From Prostheceraeus crozeri (lineage: Eukaryota > Platyhelminthes > Polycladida > Euryleptidae), in assembly GCA_907163375.1 (NCBI GenBank), contig CAJQUW010015614.1, positions 186,001 through 250,000 of the forward strand: DNA of 64,000 nucleotides, given 5' to 3'. The position numbers and the translations under genes were made by a program. Shown one piece after another: positions 11,055 to 22,599 of the stretch. The first letter of the stretch is position 1, and the number at the start of each line of letters is the position of its first letter. Below the pieces are notes generated by a model. The model was not told where the DNA came from. It saw only the letters and a list, made by a program, of their open reading frames with translations, and ran no database searches.

Positions 11055-11670
11055 CAGTCCTGTCTACAGAACGAGTTTCTGCAGGTTCGAAATGAGACTT
11101 TCACAGAATGATGTACATTCCATCGCCAGTACAAATCTGCGGGTATACCGAGTTCTATATGATTCCTCTTCCTGTTAGACAGGAGCGAGGAAAAATACGT
11201 GTAAATCCAATGGAAAGCGGATCAAAGTTTTCAGTAAAATGGGATTTTCACATTCCTCTAATTAAGGAATGACTAGCATGAGGACAACCATAATTTTCGA
11301 CGTGGAATATGTTGAGGTCATTTCTTATCATGTTCATTCCTGCGGGAACGTGGCTTACTAGTATCAAAAATTTATCTTATGAATTAGTGATTTTGTAGTA
11401 ATTTGTAATGATTGTTGTGGTGGTAATGATTGTGATGGTAAAGTAGTGATTTGTTGTAATGACTTGAAGACATCCCATGTCCAAAATTGCAGCTCCAAAC
11501 ATTTGTGTCTGAGAGAAAATATAGAAAGCCTCAATTTTACCGAGAACTTGAATTTGAGTATCATTGTGTGTTTCCTTCATGCGGTCTGACGAGAAGAGGA
11601 ACCAGGTAGAACTCGATAGACGCACAGATTCGTAGTACATAAGGTTTATATCATCGCATGAGTCTCATCC
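11055..11670. mobile_element. Foldback family J, copy 5 (degraded)
   Basis: The left part has CAGAACGAGTTTCTGCAGG and ATGAGACTTTCACAGAATGA. The right part has the inverse GAACTCGATAGACGC and GCACAGATTCGTAGTAC. These match the two arms of J1 at 2807-3509. The terminal GTCCGG is lost at both ends and the centre has unrelated TTGT/AATGATTG-rich sequence. Confidence 0.65.
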
Positions 11671-12772
11671 CTGTGGGAATGTCGCTCGCTAATATTAGGA
11701 GGAGTATCTGGTGAGTAGCGACTTTGTTGCTAAATTTGTTTTTTGATTAATTTTGTAACGAAATTATCGCAAGATGCTAAAGTCGCCTGTATTTTTTAGA
11801 ATTGCGTCTAAAATCCAAAATCGTTAGGTAGCGAGTAAGTTGCTATAACTACTTCATGGATGTATTTTGCTAATTTGAGCTGATTTTTCTCCAACCGACG
11901 AAATGGGAACTACTGTAGCAACTTATTAGCAGTAAGTAGTAATGCTTGTATATTGCTTTCATATGAAAATACATTGTATACTCAGTCAGATCTGTTAAAA
12001 AGGGATCTCTTTTGAATTCATGAAAAAAACAAAAAATTACGTATTGCATACTACTGTCAAATAACTTTTTTCAGTAATACCAGTCGTAAATATTTCTTTT
12101 TGATAGTGTGATATTTAACTAGATTAGATCTACTGGGAATTTTATGCTCCACGAGTATGTCGTCGTTGCTGCTTGCCGAGCAACTTTAACAGGACGCTTA
12201 GTTCGCTCTACTTCATGTATGAACCAAATTGATTGATATCAGTTCATTCAAGCGATATTTTTTGTTCAATCATGTTGACTTATATATCTCAAACATAACT
12301 ATTTTTGCGTTCATGAATTATAATGTGTTTTTATTTCGGATTGATAATATGATTAATTTCAAAAGTACATAATGCATAATTGTTGATAGTTGAAAACTTA
12401 TTGATTATTTATGAAATGCCTTAAACCTACATGTATTAAAGTCGAATTCAGTATTGAAAGCATGATTGTTGAATGTCATTATCTCATTACTTGCAAAGCA
12501 GTAGTAACATTAGTGGGATCTTTATTGTGTGACAAAAGGCCTTAAATCAACATATATTAGAAATCATTGATGCTCTCCTTTAACATTGTGCTAGTATGGC
12601 TTTAGTATGTAAAGCATACCACATTTGAAATAACATACGAAAAGCATACAAATATATACCAAGAGAATACAGAAATATACCAAAAAATATTTTGGTATGC
12701 ATCCTTCGTATGTGATTGGTATTGAGCGATTTACAGAGTAAGCATATATAGAGCTTATATAGAGTAGCATTC
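11671..12772. other. Unassigned non-coding stretch
   Basis: No gene was recognised. A loosely repeated ATACCA/GCATAC motif at 12590-12715 gives weak local symmetry. Confidence 0.4.
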
Positions 12773-12979
12773 TATAGAGTCAGCATATGAGGTAGAGTAG
12801 AAACTCAGCATTCATTAAATCCCCAATGTGTATGCAGTTTCGATGTTATTATATGAACTTCAGTTGAGACCCAGTGTCAATGTGAGATATGGAAACTTTT
12901 ACACTTTTGGATACTACACGGATTTTACTGATCATGATAGCAATACAGAAGGAATGGTGGTATTTTACAAATCAGATAG

Positions 12980-13605
12980 AGAAACTTGATATGTTCTCTA
13001 TCAAGTGTTGGAGAATAATGGTTATCCTCGCTGGTTTATAGAGAAGCACTCGGCACCACCACCACCTAGCCAAGCTGGAGTCCCGAAGAAACCATTCTAC
13101 TTTGAGCTCCAATATTATGGCAAAGTAAGCGAATTGATAGCGAAGAAAGTGCGCAATGATATTGAAAGTGGATTCTACCATTTGAAGGCAATCCCTGTAT
13201 TTAGAACAAAAATGCTATCTCCTGGCATTGTGAAAGACATTGTACCGTCGTACCACAAACCTCTTATAAAACGATATTTTTCTTGTCCTTGCGGAGCATG
13301 GTACTGTGGGAAAAGCGAGCGATGTCTCTCAGTCAGAAGAAAGGAACACATTACCAACTGGTTGCCTACCTCAAATTCGCGGCCCAAATCAAGAAAGCCG
13401 ATACAATCAGACATAACTCGCCATTTAACTGACTGTCAACGCAAACCGAATGTCCTGAACTCGAATGACAAAGGCTTTCAAGTCCACAAGCAGGCTTAAG
13501 ATCCCCTCCTTCTTTCCATCAATGAAAGTGTGACAATACGTCAGATGAAACCTGATCTTTGCTGCCAAAAGGACCGTTTATTCCTTCTCCGACTTAGTTG
13601 AGTTT
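12980..13605 (+). pseudogene. Penelope-like element fragment 1: GIY-YIG endonuclease region
   Basis: The open frame (13005-13499) encodes the end of a Penelope-like polyprotein. In order: a basic linker with NDIESGF, the Cys pair and GIY-YIG-type core (FSCPCGAWYCGKSERC), the R...EH motif (SVRRKEH), and a distal His/Cys segment (DITRHLTDC). In PLEs this C-terminal domain nicks target DNA for reverse transcription. The typical distal motif (LLLSINESVTIRQMKPDL) is still recognisable further on in another frame, so the copy is broken. The reverse transcriptase is absent: this is a 5'-truncated insertion into a C element. Confidence 0.78.
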
Positions 13606-14140
13606 CTAGGATTATTGTCTGATATTTATTCTCTTACTGTCAATTTCAAGTTATTCAGTATTACTATTTACTTTCATTGATAAGTAACTTGATTGTACAT
13701 GAAATTTTTCATTTTAGAGTCCCAACAAGACGCGTATTTTTCATATCTATGACTTTATTGTCTCTTAATGATTAATACTAACTTCCTTTCTAACGCATGT
13801 CCCGTTGATGTACTTCACATTCATGGTGTATTCTGCTTAGAGAACAAGCGTGGCCACAGATATCCGAAGTTTTCTCTTATTTCGATTCATTTTCAGTATT
13901 GCACCAATCAAAGGAATATAAACATAAATATAATGAATCACAAAATTATGCCGATGAAAATTGAATTAAAAACGTGAAATTTCCGACGATGGAGACTTGT
14001 ATTGTAATATGGTTCATGAAATTTCCTTGATAATCAGCTTAATTTCCGCTTAATTAAGATAACCGCTAGTAAATATTCTTTCCTTTTGATATCTAATAAG
14101 TTTCATACTACTTATGTAGATGTTTCACGTCGCTAGTATA

Positions 14141-15714
14141 CAGGTTTTTGCGTTTAATAGAGGCAGTTGTGCATTACAGAGTGGCATAATGCGCAATATT
14201 AACGGCTTTAATCACAAATTAATGAAATCGGTTCATTTGTTAACGACGAATACTGTTAAACACTCCGTCAATTTCAAATTTAACGACTTATTAACTAAAC
14301 AGCAGCATTTGTCAGTTATAACGGCGGTTCATCTAAATACTACGTCATTTTGCAAAACTCAATATATCCAAGACAGTTTTTATTCAAATTATGCATGTCA
14401 TTATGTCACATCATTATGCATGGTCATCACTTATGTCCTGCATCTGAATGCATGCGGTGAAGATGCGTCTTGTTCGCCGATGGGCAGCACTACAAGCAGC
14501 TGGAGTGATTTCCACCAAATTTTGCTCAGCAAGCTGAGTAAGAGTTGCCAGTTGCCCTTGATATGGCTGGCGAAGTAACTGTTCCCTCACCTCTTCCAAT
14601 TGGCGTCGTAGACCCGCCTTCCAAATGCTGAAACAATTTTCTGCTGCGTTTAGGAAAGGTGAATAGGGTGGTAGATAATGTAAATCAGCGTTGGCATGTT
14701 GATCGCTGACGTCCGTGGCACGGCGATGACAAGGTGCATTGTCAAGGAGAAGGACAGCCTCTTCATTGGGAAGGAAGTGGCCGTTGATAAGGTCCGCCAA
14801 AAAGTCGTTCTCCGTCACGGATAGTGTGATGTACTAAGCCTCGTTGGCTGGACACTCCCAGAATGAGGGTAAAATTTGGGCATTGTCTAGCTCCGACGAT
14901 GCGCTGTGCACGATGTCCTCTTGCAGACCGTCCTCGAGATCGACTCGTCCATAAGTTAAAACCTGATTCATCAATGTAGATAATGTGAGGATCCGCTGGT
15001 GTGAGCCATTCCGCGTGGGCTCGGCGAGCAAATTTGACATCCATTCTGTTACGATCTGCAGGTGGTGACTCCAGCTTCATTGTGATGAGGCTACCTCTTA
15101 ACACGCGATGGACTGTGGACTCACTGAGACGAGGACTGTCTGGTAATTGGAGTCGAAACTCTTCGCTGAGTTGTCGCAACGTGTAATTAGGGTGTTGTTC
15201 GACAGTTCGAACAAGGCAATCAATCATCTCTTGAGTTGCAAGCTGTCGTCGTCCACCCCCTCTTTTCCGTACCATTACCTCACCATCTTCCAGATAGCGA
15301 CGTATGATTGACCAGGCTGTCCCTCGCGGAATGTTAAGCGCCGCAGCTACCTCTACATAGTCAGAGTTTGGATTCTCATAGGCATCCACAATTCTCTTTT
15401 TATCCAGCAACGGTATCATTCTTCTTCGTCTCATTTTTCCAACTGTGCGCGCTCACAGTGCCGGCTGTCCTTAAATACTGCATCATGTCGTAACGTTCTG
15501 ACATTTACCGATCAACACTCACCTTATTGCCATTCAGTTTTGCAAGCGCCAGTAAAGCAATGGGCCTACGTCGTAATAAAGTACAAAAGGACGGAATGTT
15601 TTGTTTGTGCCGTTAGTCTCTATTGTTATGCCGTTAATCATTGCATATTGACGATATTCTATGCAAAATGACGTAATCAATTGAGGAAACGCCGTTATTT
15701 CCTGCAAAAACCTG
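14141..15714 (-). mobile_element. Tc1/IS630-like DNA transposon (1574 bp)
   Basis: The ends are CAGGTTTTTGC and GCAAAAACCTG (perfect 11-bp inverted repeats), flanked by TA on both sides, the standard target of the Tc1/mariner/IS630 superfamily. The insertion lies in a C element at the position where other copies read GGTAGTATATAAATTGGC. A subterminal motif ACGTCATTTTGCA occurs in inverse orientation near both ends (about 14341 and 15662), probably a transposase binding site. It encodes one broken transposase on the minus strand. Confidence 0.9.
14414..15434 (-). pseudogene. Tc1/IS630-like transposase (DDE_3 type), frameshifted
   Basis: The N-terminal ~110 residues form helix-turn-helix DNA-binding domains (KKRIVDAYE, VEVAAALNIPRGTAWSII, RKRGGGRRQ, TLRQLSEEF, SESTVHRVL). 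The catalytic core follows: first Asp in IYIDESGFNLW, second Asp in VLLLDNAPCHRR, and Glu in PPYSPFLNAAEN. There are 33 residues between the second Asp and the Glu. The N-terminal piece (15434-14763) and the C-terminal piece (14818-14414) lie in different frames that overlap near 14815, so one frameshift separates the first catalytic Asp from the other two residues. Otherwise the full length (~340 residues) is present and no internal deletion is evident, so the copy is fairly young. Confidence 0.9.
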
Positions 15715-15886
15715 TAAAATGGCACAGGAATGATTTGCAAGCATTTAGCTTCTTTAAGAGTGATCAAACATTTTTAGACATCAGGAACATAATCTCCGTA
15801 AAAAACTGAAACTTTTGATTTAACAATTTTCACTATTCTGACAATTTTTTGAGTCGACACTCTACCGACTATACACTTACTCTATG

Positions 15887-16557
15887 GATGGTCCGCTTTG
15901 TATGATCAGCTCTGAAGTTCAGTCGGTCCCCCGGAATATTGATGTGCTTCTGAACACGGCATGGCACAACATAGTATGTTAATTCGCTATAAATTCTCTG
16001 TATACAATGAAATTTTTAAACCAAGGAATTTTGAAATCGCTCTTGGAACACGTCCTCTAAGAGTGTGCATGTGTTCACCGCTTTCTTGACGCTTGGGCAA
16101 AGCGCTTTCCGAACTTCATCGTGATATTTCTCCGCCAAGTTTCTATCATTTGAATCGGGCTCTCTCACGCCGGGATATTGAGGTCGTGGGTGTCACATTC
16201 TCTATTTGATAAAAAGAATTTCAAGCAGGTGGTGTGTTTAGATGACGAATGTCAGGTAGACTATCCACATCCTTCGATACATGATGAGTTTGCAGTGAAT
16301 TCTAAACATCATCTCTTCATCGTATACACGTCTCAGCACTAACAGTCGCCGCAGCAAGATGGAAGGTCAGCGATGAATTACAGTTGCATGGCATGTGCAC
16401 TCGGCATTTACATTATATCCTGTTAAAGATTTATAACAAAAGTACGGAAGAGATCTCTGTGACAGCTCTTCCGCTATCAAGCATTGATTTCGGTCAGCAT
16501 AGAGATCCCTCCTCCACTTCTAAATCATTGCTCCGAATCACATGAGAAAATATGACA
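15887..16557. other. Unassigned stretch
   Basis: No gene or repeat was recognised. Confidence 0.4.
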
Positions 16558-16561
16558 TTAA

Positions 16562-16783
16562 CCCTTACCGTACCAAGGGTTTTTGTAACGCAGAATACCA
16601 AGGCTGGCCAAAAGTGTCCAGGCAGCCAATTTCTTTTATTGGAAGAAAATAAAGCAAAAACAAGACTATTTGAAATGTCATTCTAAAACAAGGAGCAGTT
16701 CAATATTTGAAACCCTCTACAAAAATGTGGCGCATTGCTAAAAACTAGGTGGACAAATATGGCCAGGCTTGGCACGGTAAGGG
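16562..16783. mobile_element. TTAA-flanked MITE family G, copy 1 (222 bp)
   Basis: The ends are CCCTTACCGTACCAAGG and its near inverse (CTTGGCACGGTAAGGG), with TTAA on both sides (16558-16561 and 16784-16787). The TTAA duplication and CCC start are the hallmarks of piggyBac mobilisation. No coding capacity. Confidence 0.8.
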
Positions 16784-16787
16784 TTAA

Positions 16788-17340
16788 AATAGGGGCAGCA
16801 CTCCGCACATTGCTTTTCTATGATTTCCGCAACATATTGAAAAGACACTGGGCAATATTCTCACAATTGATGACCGCCAGCTCCTCGTCTATAATGGAAA
16901 TTTTTTTATATGGAAATATACATATGGAAATTATATGGAAATATAATGGAAATAATGGAAATTCCTCGTCTATAATGGTGATTTCTGTGAAATCACAATA
17001 AAATCAGCAAAAAGAAGTCGATTTTGAAAATGAAATAATAGCACTTTCTGTGTACTAATCAAGTCGATTAATTTATATGCGTGTCTGAGAGCCTTCACAG
17101 AAATGAGGTGAAACTGTAGGAATTTCACGATTTTTAGTTCAAGGCCAATAGGATTATAACAACAAACCAGAATGTGGAAAATCTGTTGCTTTGCCATCTA
17201 TTGACGGTGCCATTATTTTCATGCTAAAAATCGTCTTCTTTTTGACAATTTTACCAAAATTTAACGCACAGAAAAGGGTAATATCATGATCATCTATTAG
17301 ATCATAGATATCGAGCAGCTTATTAGAAAATAAATTGCTA
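16788..17340. other. Unassigned stretch with short ATGGAAAT repeats
   Basis: At 16896-16980 there is a small irregular run of ATGGAAAT/TATAATGGAAAT units. Nothing else was recognised. Confidence 0.4.
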
Positions 17341-17494
17341 CACCAAGGTGACATGCCACGTTGCGATTCCAAAAGTGCATGTACTTGCATTTAAAACTGA
17401 TACATGAATTTTGAAGATGCTAAAAATTATTTCGGAATGACAGCAAAATATTTTGTAGAGTCGCGCCGGGTTTTGCGCAGCATGTCACCCAGTG
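17341..17494. mobile_element. MITE family K, short diverged copy 3
   Basis: The left end CACCAAGGTGACATGCCACG and right end GCATGTCACCCAGTG resemble the ends of the K copies at 27702-28137 and 54690-55175 (CACTAGGTGACATGCCACG). The interior is different and short. Confidence 0.45.
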
Positions 17495-17756
17495 ATGAAA
17501 TATCACAATCAATTGACTGAAATATCACAAATCTAGAAGGCACTACACAGTCTTGTTTCGTCCAATGATTTTGATTTCGGTTCACCCTATCACTGAGTTA
17601 GGACTTTGGAAAATTAGAGCAGCTACACGTAAGAGTATGAGAATGAAGATTAATGAACAAACGTAAAATGTGCCTCACGAAAGATGTAAAATGCACAATC
17701 AATTAGCAGCTATTGCATTTTGGAGTCATAAATTAGAAACAAGAATATTTCAATTT

Positions 17757-17979
17757 CGACACCATGGGTTTTTTTTGCACAACGTAGCCAAAAGTGTCCA
17801 GGCAACCAATTTTCTTTTGATTAGAAGAATATAAAACAGAACATTAAAAGCAAAAACAATACTAGTTGAAACTTCATTTATAAACATGGAGCAGCTCAAT
17901 ATTTGAAACCCTCCACAAAAAAGTGGCGCATTGTTGAAAACTAGGTGAACAAAAATGACCAGCCTTGGTACGGTAACGG
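17757..17979. mobile_element. TTAA MITE family G, copy 2
   Basis: The interior (AAAAGTGTCCAGGCAACCAA, TTTGAAACCCTCCACAAAA) and right end (AGCCTTGGTACGGTAACGG then TTAA) match copy 1 in the same orientation. The left end has decayed to CACCATGGG and its TTAA is lost. Confidence 0.75.
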
Positions 17980-17983
17980 TTAA

Positions 17984-18777
17984 CATGGGTTTTTGAGGAC
18001 AATGATGCAGAACATTTGAGGGCGCATAGACATCAAACCTTAGACTTCAAACCAATGCTTCGTCAAGATGTCTTCCCATTTATAATTGGAATTTGCTTAA
18101 AAATGCGGCTGATTTTTCTTCGAATGGCTTCAACAGGGTATATAGTTTCAATTACAACTAATTTACGAATGCCAGTCACAATTAATGACTTGAAACGAGC
18201 AATCGAATTGCAATCAATTTTTGACAATCGCAGCTGAGTGGCGCCCTCTTGCATCTGTGGAGAAGCGGATCACGAATTTGGTAACTCGTGCTCCGTCAGC
18301 TTCACTTGCATTTTTCTATATACACAATATTTCAGTACATGAAGCTCTGCAGTAAATGAGGTCGTACCGACACCTAAGATCCTCTTCAAAAGCACACAGA
18401 GCTAATGCACTGTGAACTAGAGACATCACATGCGTTGTGAGTCGATCGAAACGTTTTCAACACTTTTACGACCGAAAGTTTTGCATAACGTCACTGAGAA
18501 TGGAAAGAGGTTATTGCATTATCTTAACCCTTTAATGTTTAAATTATTTTCAAAACTGATATTTTTGAAAAAAATCAGTTACAGTTTTCGAACGATTGAA
18601 TTACACGAAGTTGTGAGTGGTGTCATTGGAGTCGCATTTCTCCTCTTCCCTTTGGTTATAGATTTTTGCTACGCAATGTTGTCCGAAATGATGCGGTTCC
18701 AAATGTCAACAAAAAGACACAATGTGCTTGAAAGGGTTTATAGTAGACAGGACCAGAAAGTTTCGATAAGACAATAA
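17984..18777. other. Unassigned stretch
   Basis: A 115-codon frame at 18430-18777 (+) is the longest here, with one hydrophobic run. It has no family pattern, no splice or start context that supports it, and I do not call it a gene. Confidence 0.35.
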
Positions 18778-18779
18778 TA

Positions 18780-19514
18780 GTCCGGGAGCTAACGCAAACT
18801 TGTGCAGGGAACGAGGTAGTACATAAGACTTTCACATAGCATAGTACAGCTCTGGCCTACTGCAAAACTTCGCGTCTGTCGGATCAGATCATTTGCTTTT
18901 AAGAAATAGAAAGGATAACAAAATTCTATGTATTTGAAATGGTAAAATTGTGACATCTATGGCGTTGACTCCATTTTTTTCGAGTTTTTGCTTATAAAGA
19001 ATATACAAATTGGTATTTTGTTGAGATGGTTATTATAGAAATCATCTACAGATCATGATCTTTCAAATGAGTTATCATTCAAAGACAGAGGATGAAGTAA
19101 AGTGTGCAAACAGACACTTTTCGTTGGTGTAACTGCAAATTTCAACATAGAAATTTCAGGAAAATTATTGATTTAATCTATGACAAACAGTGTCTGTTTG
19201 CAGACATTACTCCATCCTCTGTCATTAATAGCTTATTTGAAGGTTCATGATCTGTAAATGATTTCTATAATAACCATTTCAACAAAATACCAATTTGTAT
19301 ATTTTTTATGAGCAAAAACTCGAAACAATGCAGTCAACAGCTTGGATGTCACAATTTTACATGCATAGGATTTTCTTATCCTCTCTATTTCTGAAAAGCA
19401 AATGATCTGATGCGGCAGATGCGAAGTTTTGCAGTAGGTTAGAGGTGTACTATGCTATGTGAAAGTCTTATGTACTACCTCGTTTCCTGCACAAGTTTGC
19501 GCTAGCTCCCGGAC
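18780..19514. mobile_element. Foldback element J2 (735 bp)
   Basis: The ends are GTCCGGGAGCTAACGC and the inverse GCTAGCTCCCGGAC, with TA on both sides. The two arms are nearly identical for about 350 bases (GGGAACGAGGTAGTACATAA, ACTTTCACATAGCATAGTAC, ACTGCAAAACTTCGCG). The centre lies near 19150 in a TGAAATTTCTATG/AATTATTGATTTAAT segment. It is close to J3 (36107-36850) and shares only the general end pattern with J1. Non-coding. Confidence 0.88.
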
Positions 19515-19516
19515 TA

Positions 19517-20125
19517 ATATCTAAGATTGCTTCGTTTAGTTGATAGCCTTATACGGGAGGGTGTTCATGGTGTTGTGAGTCTTCATTCTTACAAGTCTTC
19601 AGTTAGACATGATTTTTTTCGTTCATTGACGGCAGGCAAATCTATTGATTCGAGTGAGATCAGCGTTACGCCAGCTCTCGACATCAGGGTGACGTCAGTA
19701 TAATGAAGCTCATCGTGATCCCTCATAAACAATAGTTGAAGAGTCAGCGACACACAATAGCCTTTCACGCGAGTCAGTCGGCATCCCGCTACGAGTGAGG
19801 AAGAGGCGGATCAGAGGACAAACAATCGCGGCAAGGGTGGCCGAGAGATCAGCGTCCTGCTAGTAGAAGGGCAGAGGCAAATCAAGTGCGGCAAAGGCGG
19901 CTGAAGTGTGGTGACAGTGACCTATCAATTCCCTGCTGCTGCTGATCTCTTGGTGTTGATGATCTCCTGGACTTATAACATTGTGTTGACGTGAACGCTG
20001 AAAAGGTTCTTTTAAGGACCATCACCTGCCCTTTACATTTATTTTAAACTCACATTAAACAATAAAGTTGTTTAATCATCTTCCATCTTTTATTTTGGGT
20101 AATACGGAAGCGTAGCGTAACAATG
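19517..20125. other. Higher-GC stretch, no gene recognised
   Basis: This is compositionally distinct from its flanks: many CGGCAAG/GAGGCGGATCAGAG words, followed by a histone-type stem-loop (20005-20020), an AATAAA (about 20063) and a second AT-rich tail. It could be the 3' part of a transcript or the terminal region of an old retroelement. No reading frame supports either view. Confidence 0.3.
20005..20020 (+). promoter_or_regulatory. Histone-type 3' stem-loop look-alike
   Basis: GGTTCT-TTTA-AGGACC forms a six-pair stem (one G-U) with a four-base loop. It is preceded by an A-rich stretch (CTGAAAA) and followed by ATCACC. This fits the consensus of the replication-dependent histone mRNA 3' stem-loop (GGYYCU-UUHH-ARRRCC). 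No histone frame lies upstream, so it may be coincidence. Confidence 0.35.
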
Positions 20126-20281
20126 GTGATGATGAGAAAATAATCGGCACTCCCTTTAGTAACGGCTTTAATAAAATGGAATAGCTAAAAAGTATTTACT
20201 AAAAAAAGTAAATCCTTTTAATAATTCTATTTAATTAAAGCTGTTATTTAAGTGAGTGCCGATTTTTTTTCTCATCGTCAC
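20126..20281. mobile_element. Small palindromic MITE L (156 bp)
   Basis: The left GTGATGATGAGAAAATAATC and right inverse (GATTTTTTTTCTCATCGTCAC) continue through CGGCACTC into ACGGCTTTAAT, giving inverted repeats over most of the element. Only one copy is in the window. Confidence 0.7.
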
Positions 20282-20341
20282 TAAGATCGCTTCATTTGCA
20301 ATAAATCGTTTCCTAAAATTTCGGAATTGTTCTTCGCTTAA

Positions 20342-21283
20342 CCCTATCCATACCGGGTCCGGGGGGGAATCGGCCCTGTCGCATTTTTGTTGTGGAGCTT
20401 TTAAAACTGAACCGATTGACCCAGGCCCTTGTGACTTTTAGTTTCTGGGTATTTCCCAACTTTTCGCCGAAAATCGTTGCATTTGGTTTATGGGAAAGTT
20501 AAATTTATGGCCCGTTTTGAAAAGTGCATTTTTTGAAAGTCTGAATTTTGCCTGATTTTGCAAACATTTGGTGTGCTAAGTTTTGACAAAGCAAGCTGAA
20601 TATCAATATTTTGCATCGCATCACAACTAGGTGTCCATAAATTTCACCATCAAGATACTATAGACATCGATAAGAGTCATCCAAACTTGAATGTCATGTA
20701 AATACTACTTATTTGCTTTTCAGTAGAAATGAGTCAACTAAGTTGCAACTAAGTAGTGTTCGTTCATATTGTTTTGAAAACTTCTGCTTATTCAGTGTCA
20801 TTGTTAGTCTTAATTACATTATTGGAAGGTAGCAAGACCTCTTAAATTGTTTCTACAGATGAATAAAAATAGCTAATTTTGAGTGAAAACTTTCCCTTTT
20901 CTGCTTATGATTTATTTCTGTTATTAGCAATATCACATATTCAAATTTTGAATTTAAATTCATGATGTGTAGACAAACAAGTTTAGAGCATCAGATGGCA
21001 TCATTCTCCTGATCATTAATTGTATGTGTCACCACCGTCATTGAACTAAAAGCACTGAATCTATATTTGCAGTCGATGAGAAGAAAACATAAAAAATCCG
21101 CTTAATTTTGAAGTTCAAGTTTTAAATCGCCATTTAAACATCAAGATGGACGAATTAGAAAAAACAGATACCACCGTTAGAAAGATCACACGCAGAATAT
21201 TCTACCCTAAAATTTCATGTACAAGGGGGCGAATCGGCCCCCCCCGGAATGGCGATGCGCTTGAGAGCCCGGTATGGATAAGG
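20342..21283. mobile_element. TTAA-flanked piggyBac-type MITE M (942 bp)
   Basis: The ends are CCCTATCCATACCGGG and the inverse CCCGGTATGGATAAGG, with TTAA on each side (20338-20341 and 21284-21287). A second inverted block (GGGGGAATCGGCC and GCGAATCGGCCCCCC) lies just inside. The interior is AT-rich and has no transposase frame. It is a piggyBac-mobilised non-autonomous element by end structure. Confidence 0.82.
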
Positions 21284-21287
21284 TTAA

Positions 21288-22595
21288 TAATGATCTTTGC
21301 GGATTTTAACTCAATGTTTTAATTTCTGTTAACTGACGTGACGTGAATGAGAACACTCCATTTTTCTCCTGGAGCTGTGCAAGAGATGTTGCTGGCAATG
21401 CTCACATATCAAAGTTTGTGTTACGAAGAAATAACATCATCGATATTGTTTCTTTTAGCATCAGAAGCTTTACATAAAAAATATCCATTCTTGCATCAAC
21501 ATAGAACTAATTCAGGCTAACCGCTGTGTTTCTCTAAAAAGCAAGTTATTAAAGATCAAAGAAAAGTGTAGCTGAAGATCGTTTTGAAAGCTGGCACATC
21601 TTAACTATTTTCGTATTCAATATGGCTGTTGTCATATCATTTACAAGGCCTTGTTTGTGTAATACGTTCTGCTGAATATTATTGTACACGTGTCTCTGAC
21701 TTGACAAACAAACATAGATTGGTTTTATAAATCAGACTGCTTCAGAGGACAGCGCCATTGAACAACGACGTTAATATGGGCATAAAGGTAGGCGAAATGC
21801 TTCATTATGTTCAAAGTAATGATTTAATCTGCATTGTTGAGTAAAATCATGCGTACGCCGTGTAATAAAAGTTCCAATAAAGGTTTATTGGATACATGAT
21901 CTGCATTAATTGCTCGTTATTATAAAAGATTTGTCCAGATGCAACAGAATAATTGCTAATATGAGCAATAAACTCTAATATTAATCTGACACGCGTAAGA
22001 AGGATATATTCCAAATTCACCAATAAGACAATAATTTGGTGTAGTCCGCTTTAAATGATGACATATTTCATAAAATTGAAGCTGAATCTGATCTAAGCTT
22101 TTTATGTTATTAAAGAAGCAGAACTCAGCACAGTGAAAGCATTTTCAATTTTCAAAATTTCTCCAGTGGCTACCCAAACTCTCATCTGTTTAGCTCTTTG
22201 CATAAGCAGCTTGTTTAACTAAGTCTTCAATTCCTCGAAATGATGTCCATATTTTTTTGATGTCCACAACCCTATACTTATTTTTATCAGCAACTTTAAT
22301 GGATATACTTGTGCGGCTAAGATGGACATTGAAGTCACATTCTTCTTCCAAATTCTTTTGTTTCCCTTTGCCATCAAAATTTCAGAAAAAATTATTTTCG
22401 GTTAAGTTTTTGCAATGTTTCCTCAGGCATGGAGAGACCTTCCTTATAGTGCATTCGATATGGTTGGCCTGGCCCCGCCATGTGATACACATTGAAGGTT
22501 AGGGACCGAAAAATTGCTTCATACAGCATATGGTTCCTCCCTGATTACTGCATACATAGGCCTAGCAATAATCTTATTTTGGTTTTATGGGTTTC
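21288..22595. other. Unassigned non-coding stretch
   Basis: No gene was recognised. The open frame at 22257-22502 (+) shows no family pattern. Confidence 0.4.
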
Positions 22596-22599
22596 TTAA

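Larger units (their letters stand above)
12773..15886 (-). mobile_element. MITE family C, copy 3, carrying two insertions
   Basis: C sequence in minus orientation is found in three blocks: about 12773-12980 (ending CAATGTGTATGCAGTTTCGA and the GATCATGATAGCAATACAGA region), about 13860-14140, and 15715-15886 ending in ACTCTATGG. The first gap holds a Penelope-like fragment; the second holds a Tc1/IS630-like transposon. The block sequences join in register when compared with the uninterrupted copy at 34356-35194. Confidence 0.8.

Noticed and set aside
18430-18777. 115-codon plus-strand frame with a hydrophobic run
   Set aside because: No domain pattern, no splice or poly(A) signals in support, and it ends right at the TA flank of a foldback element.
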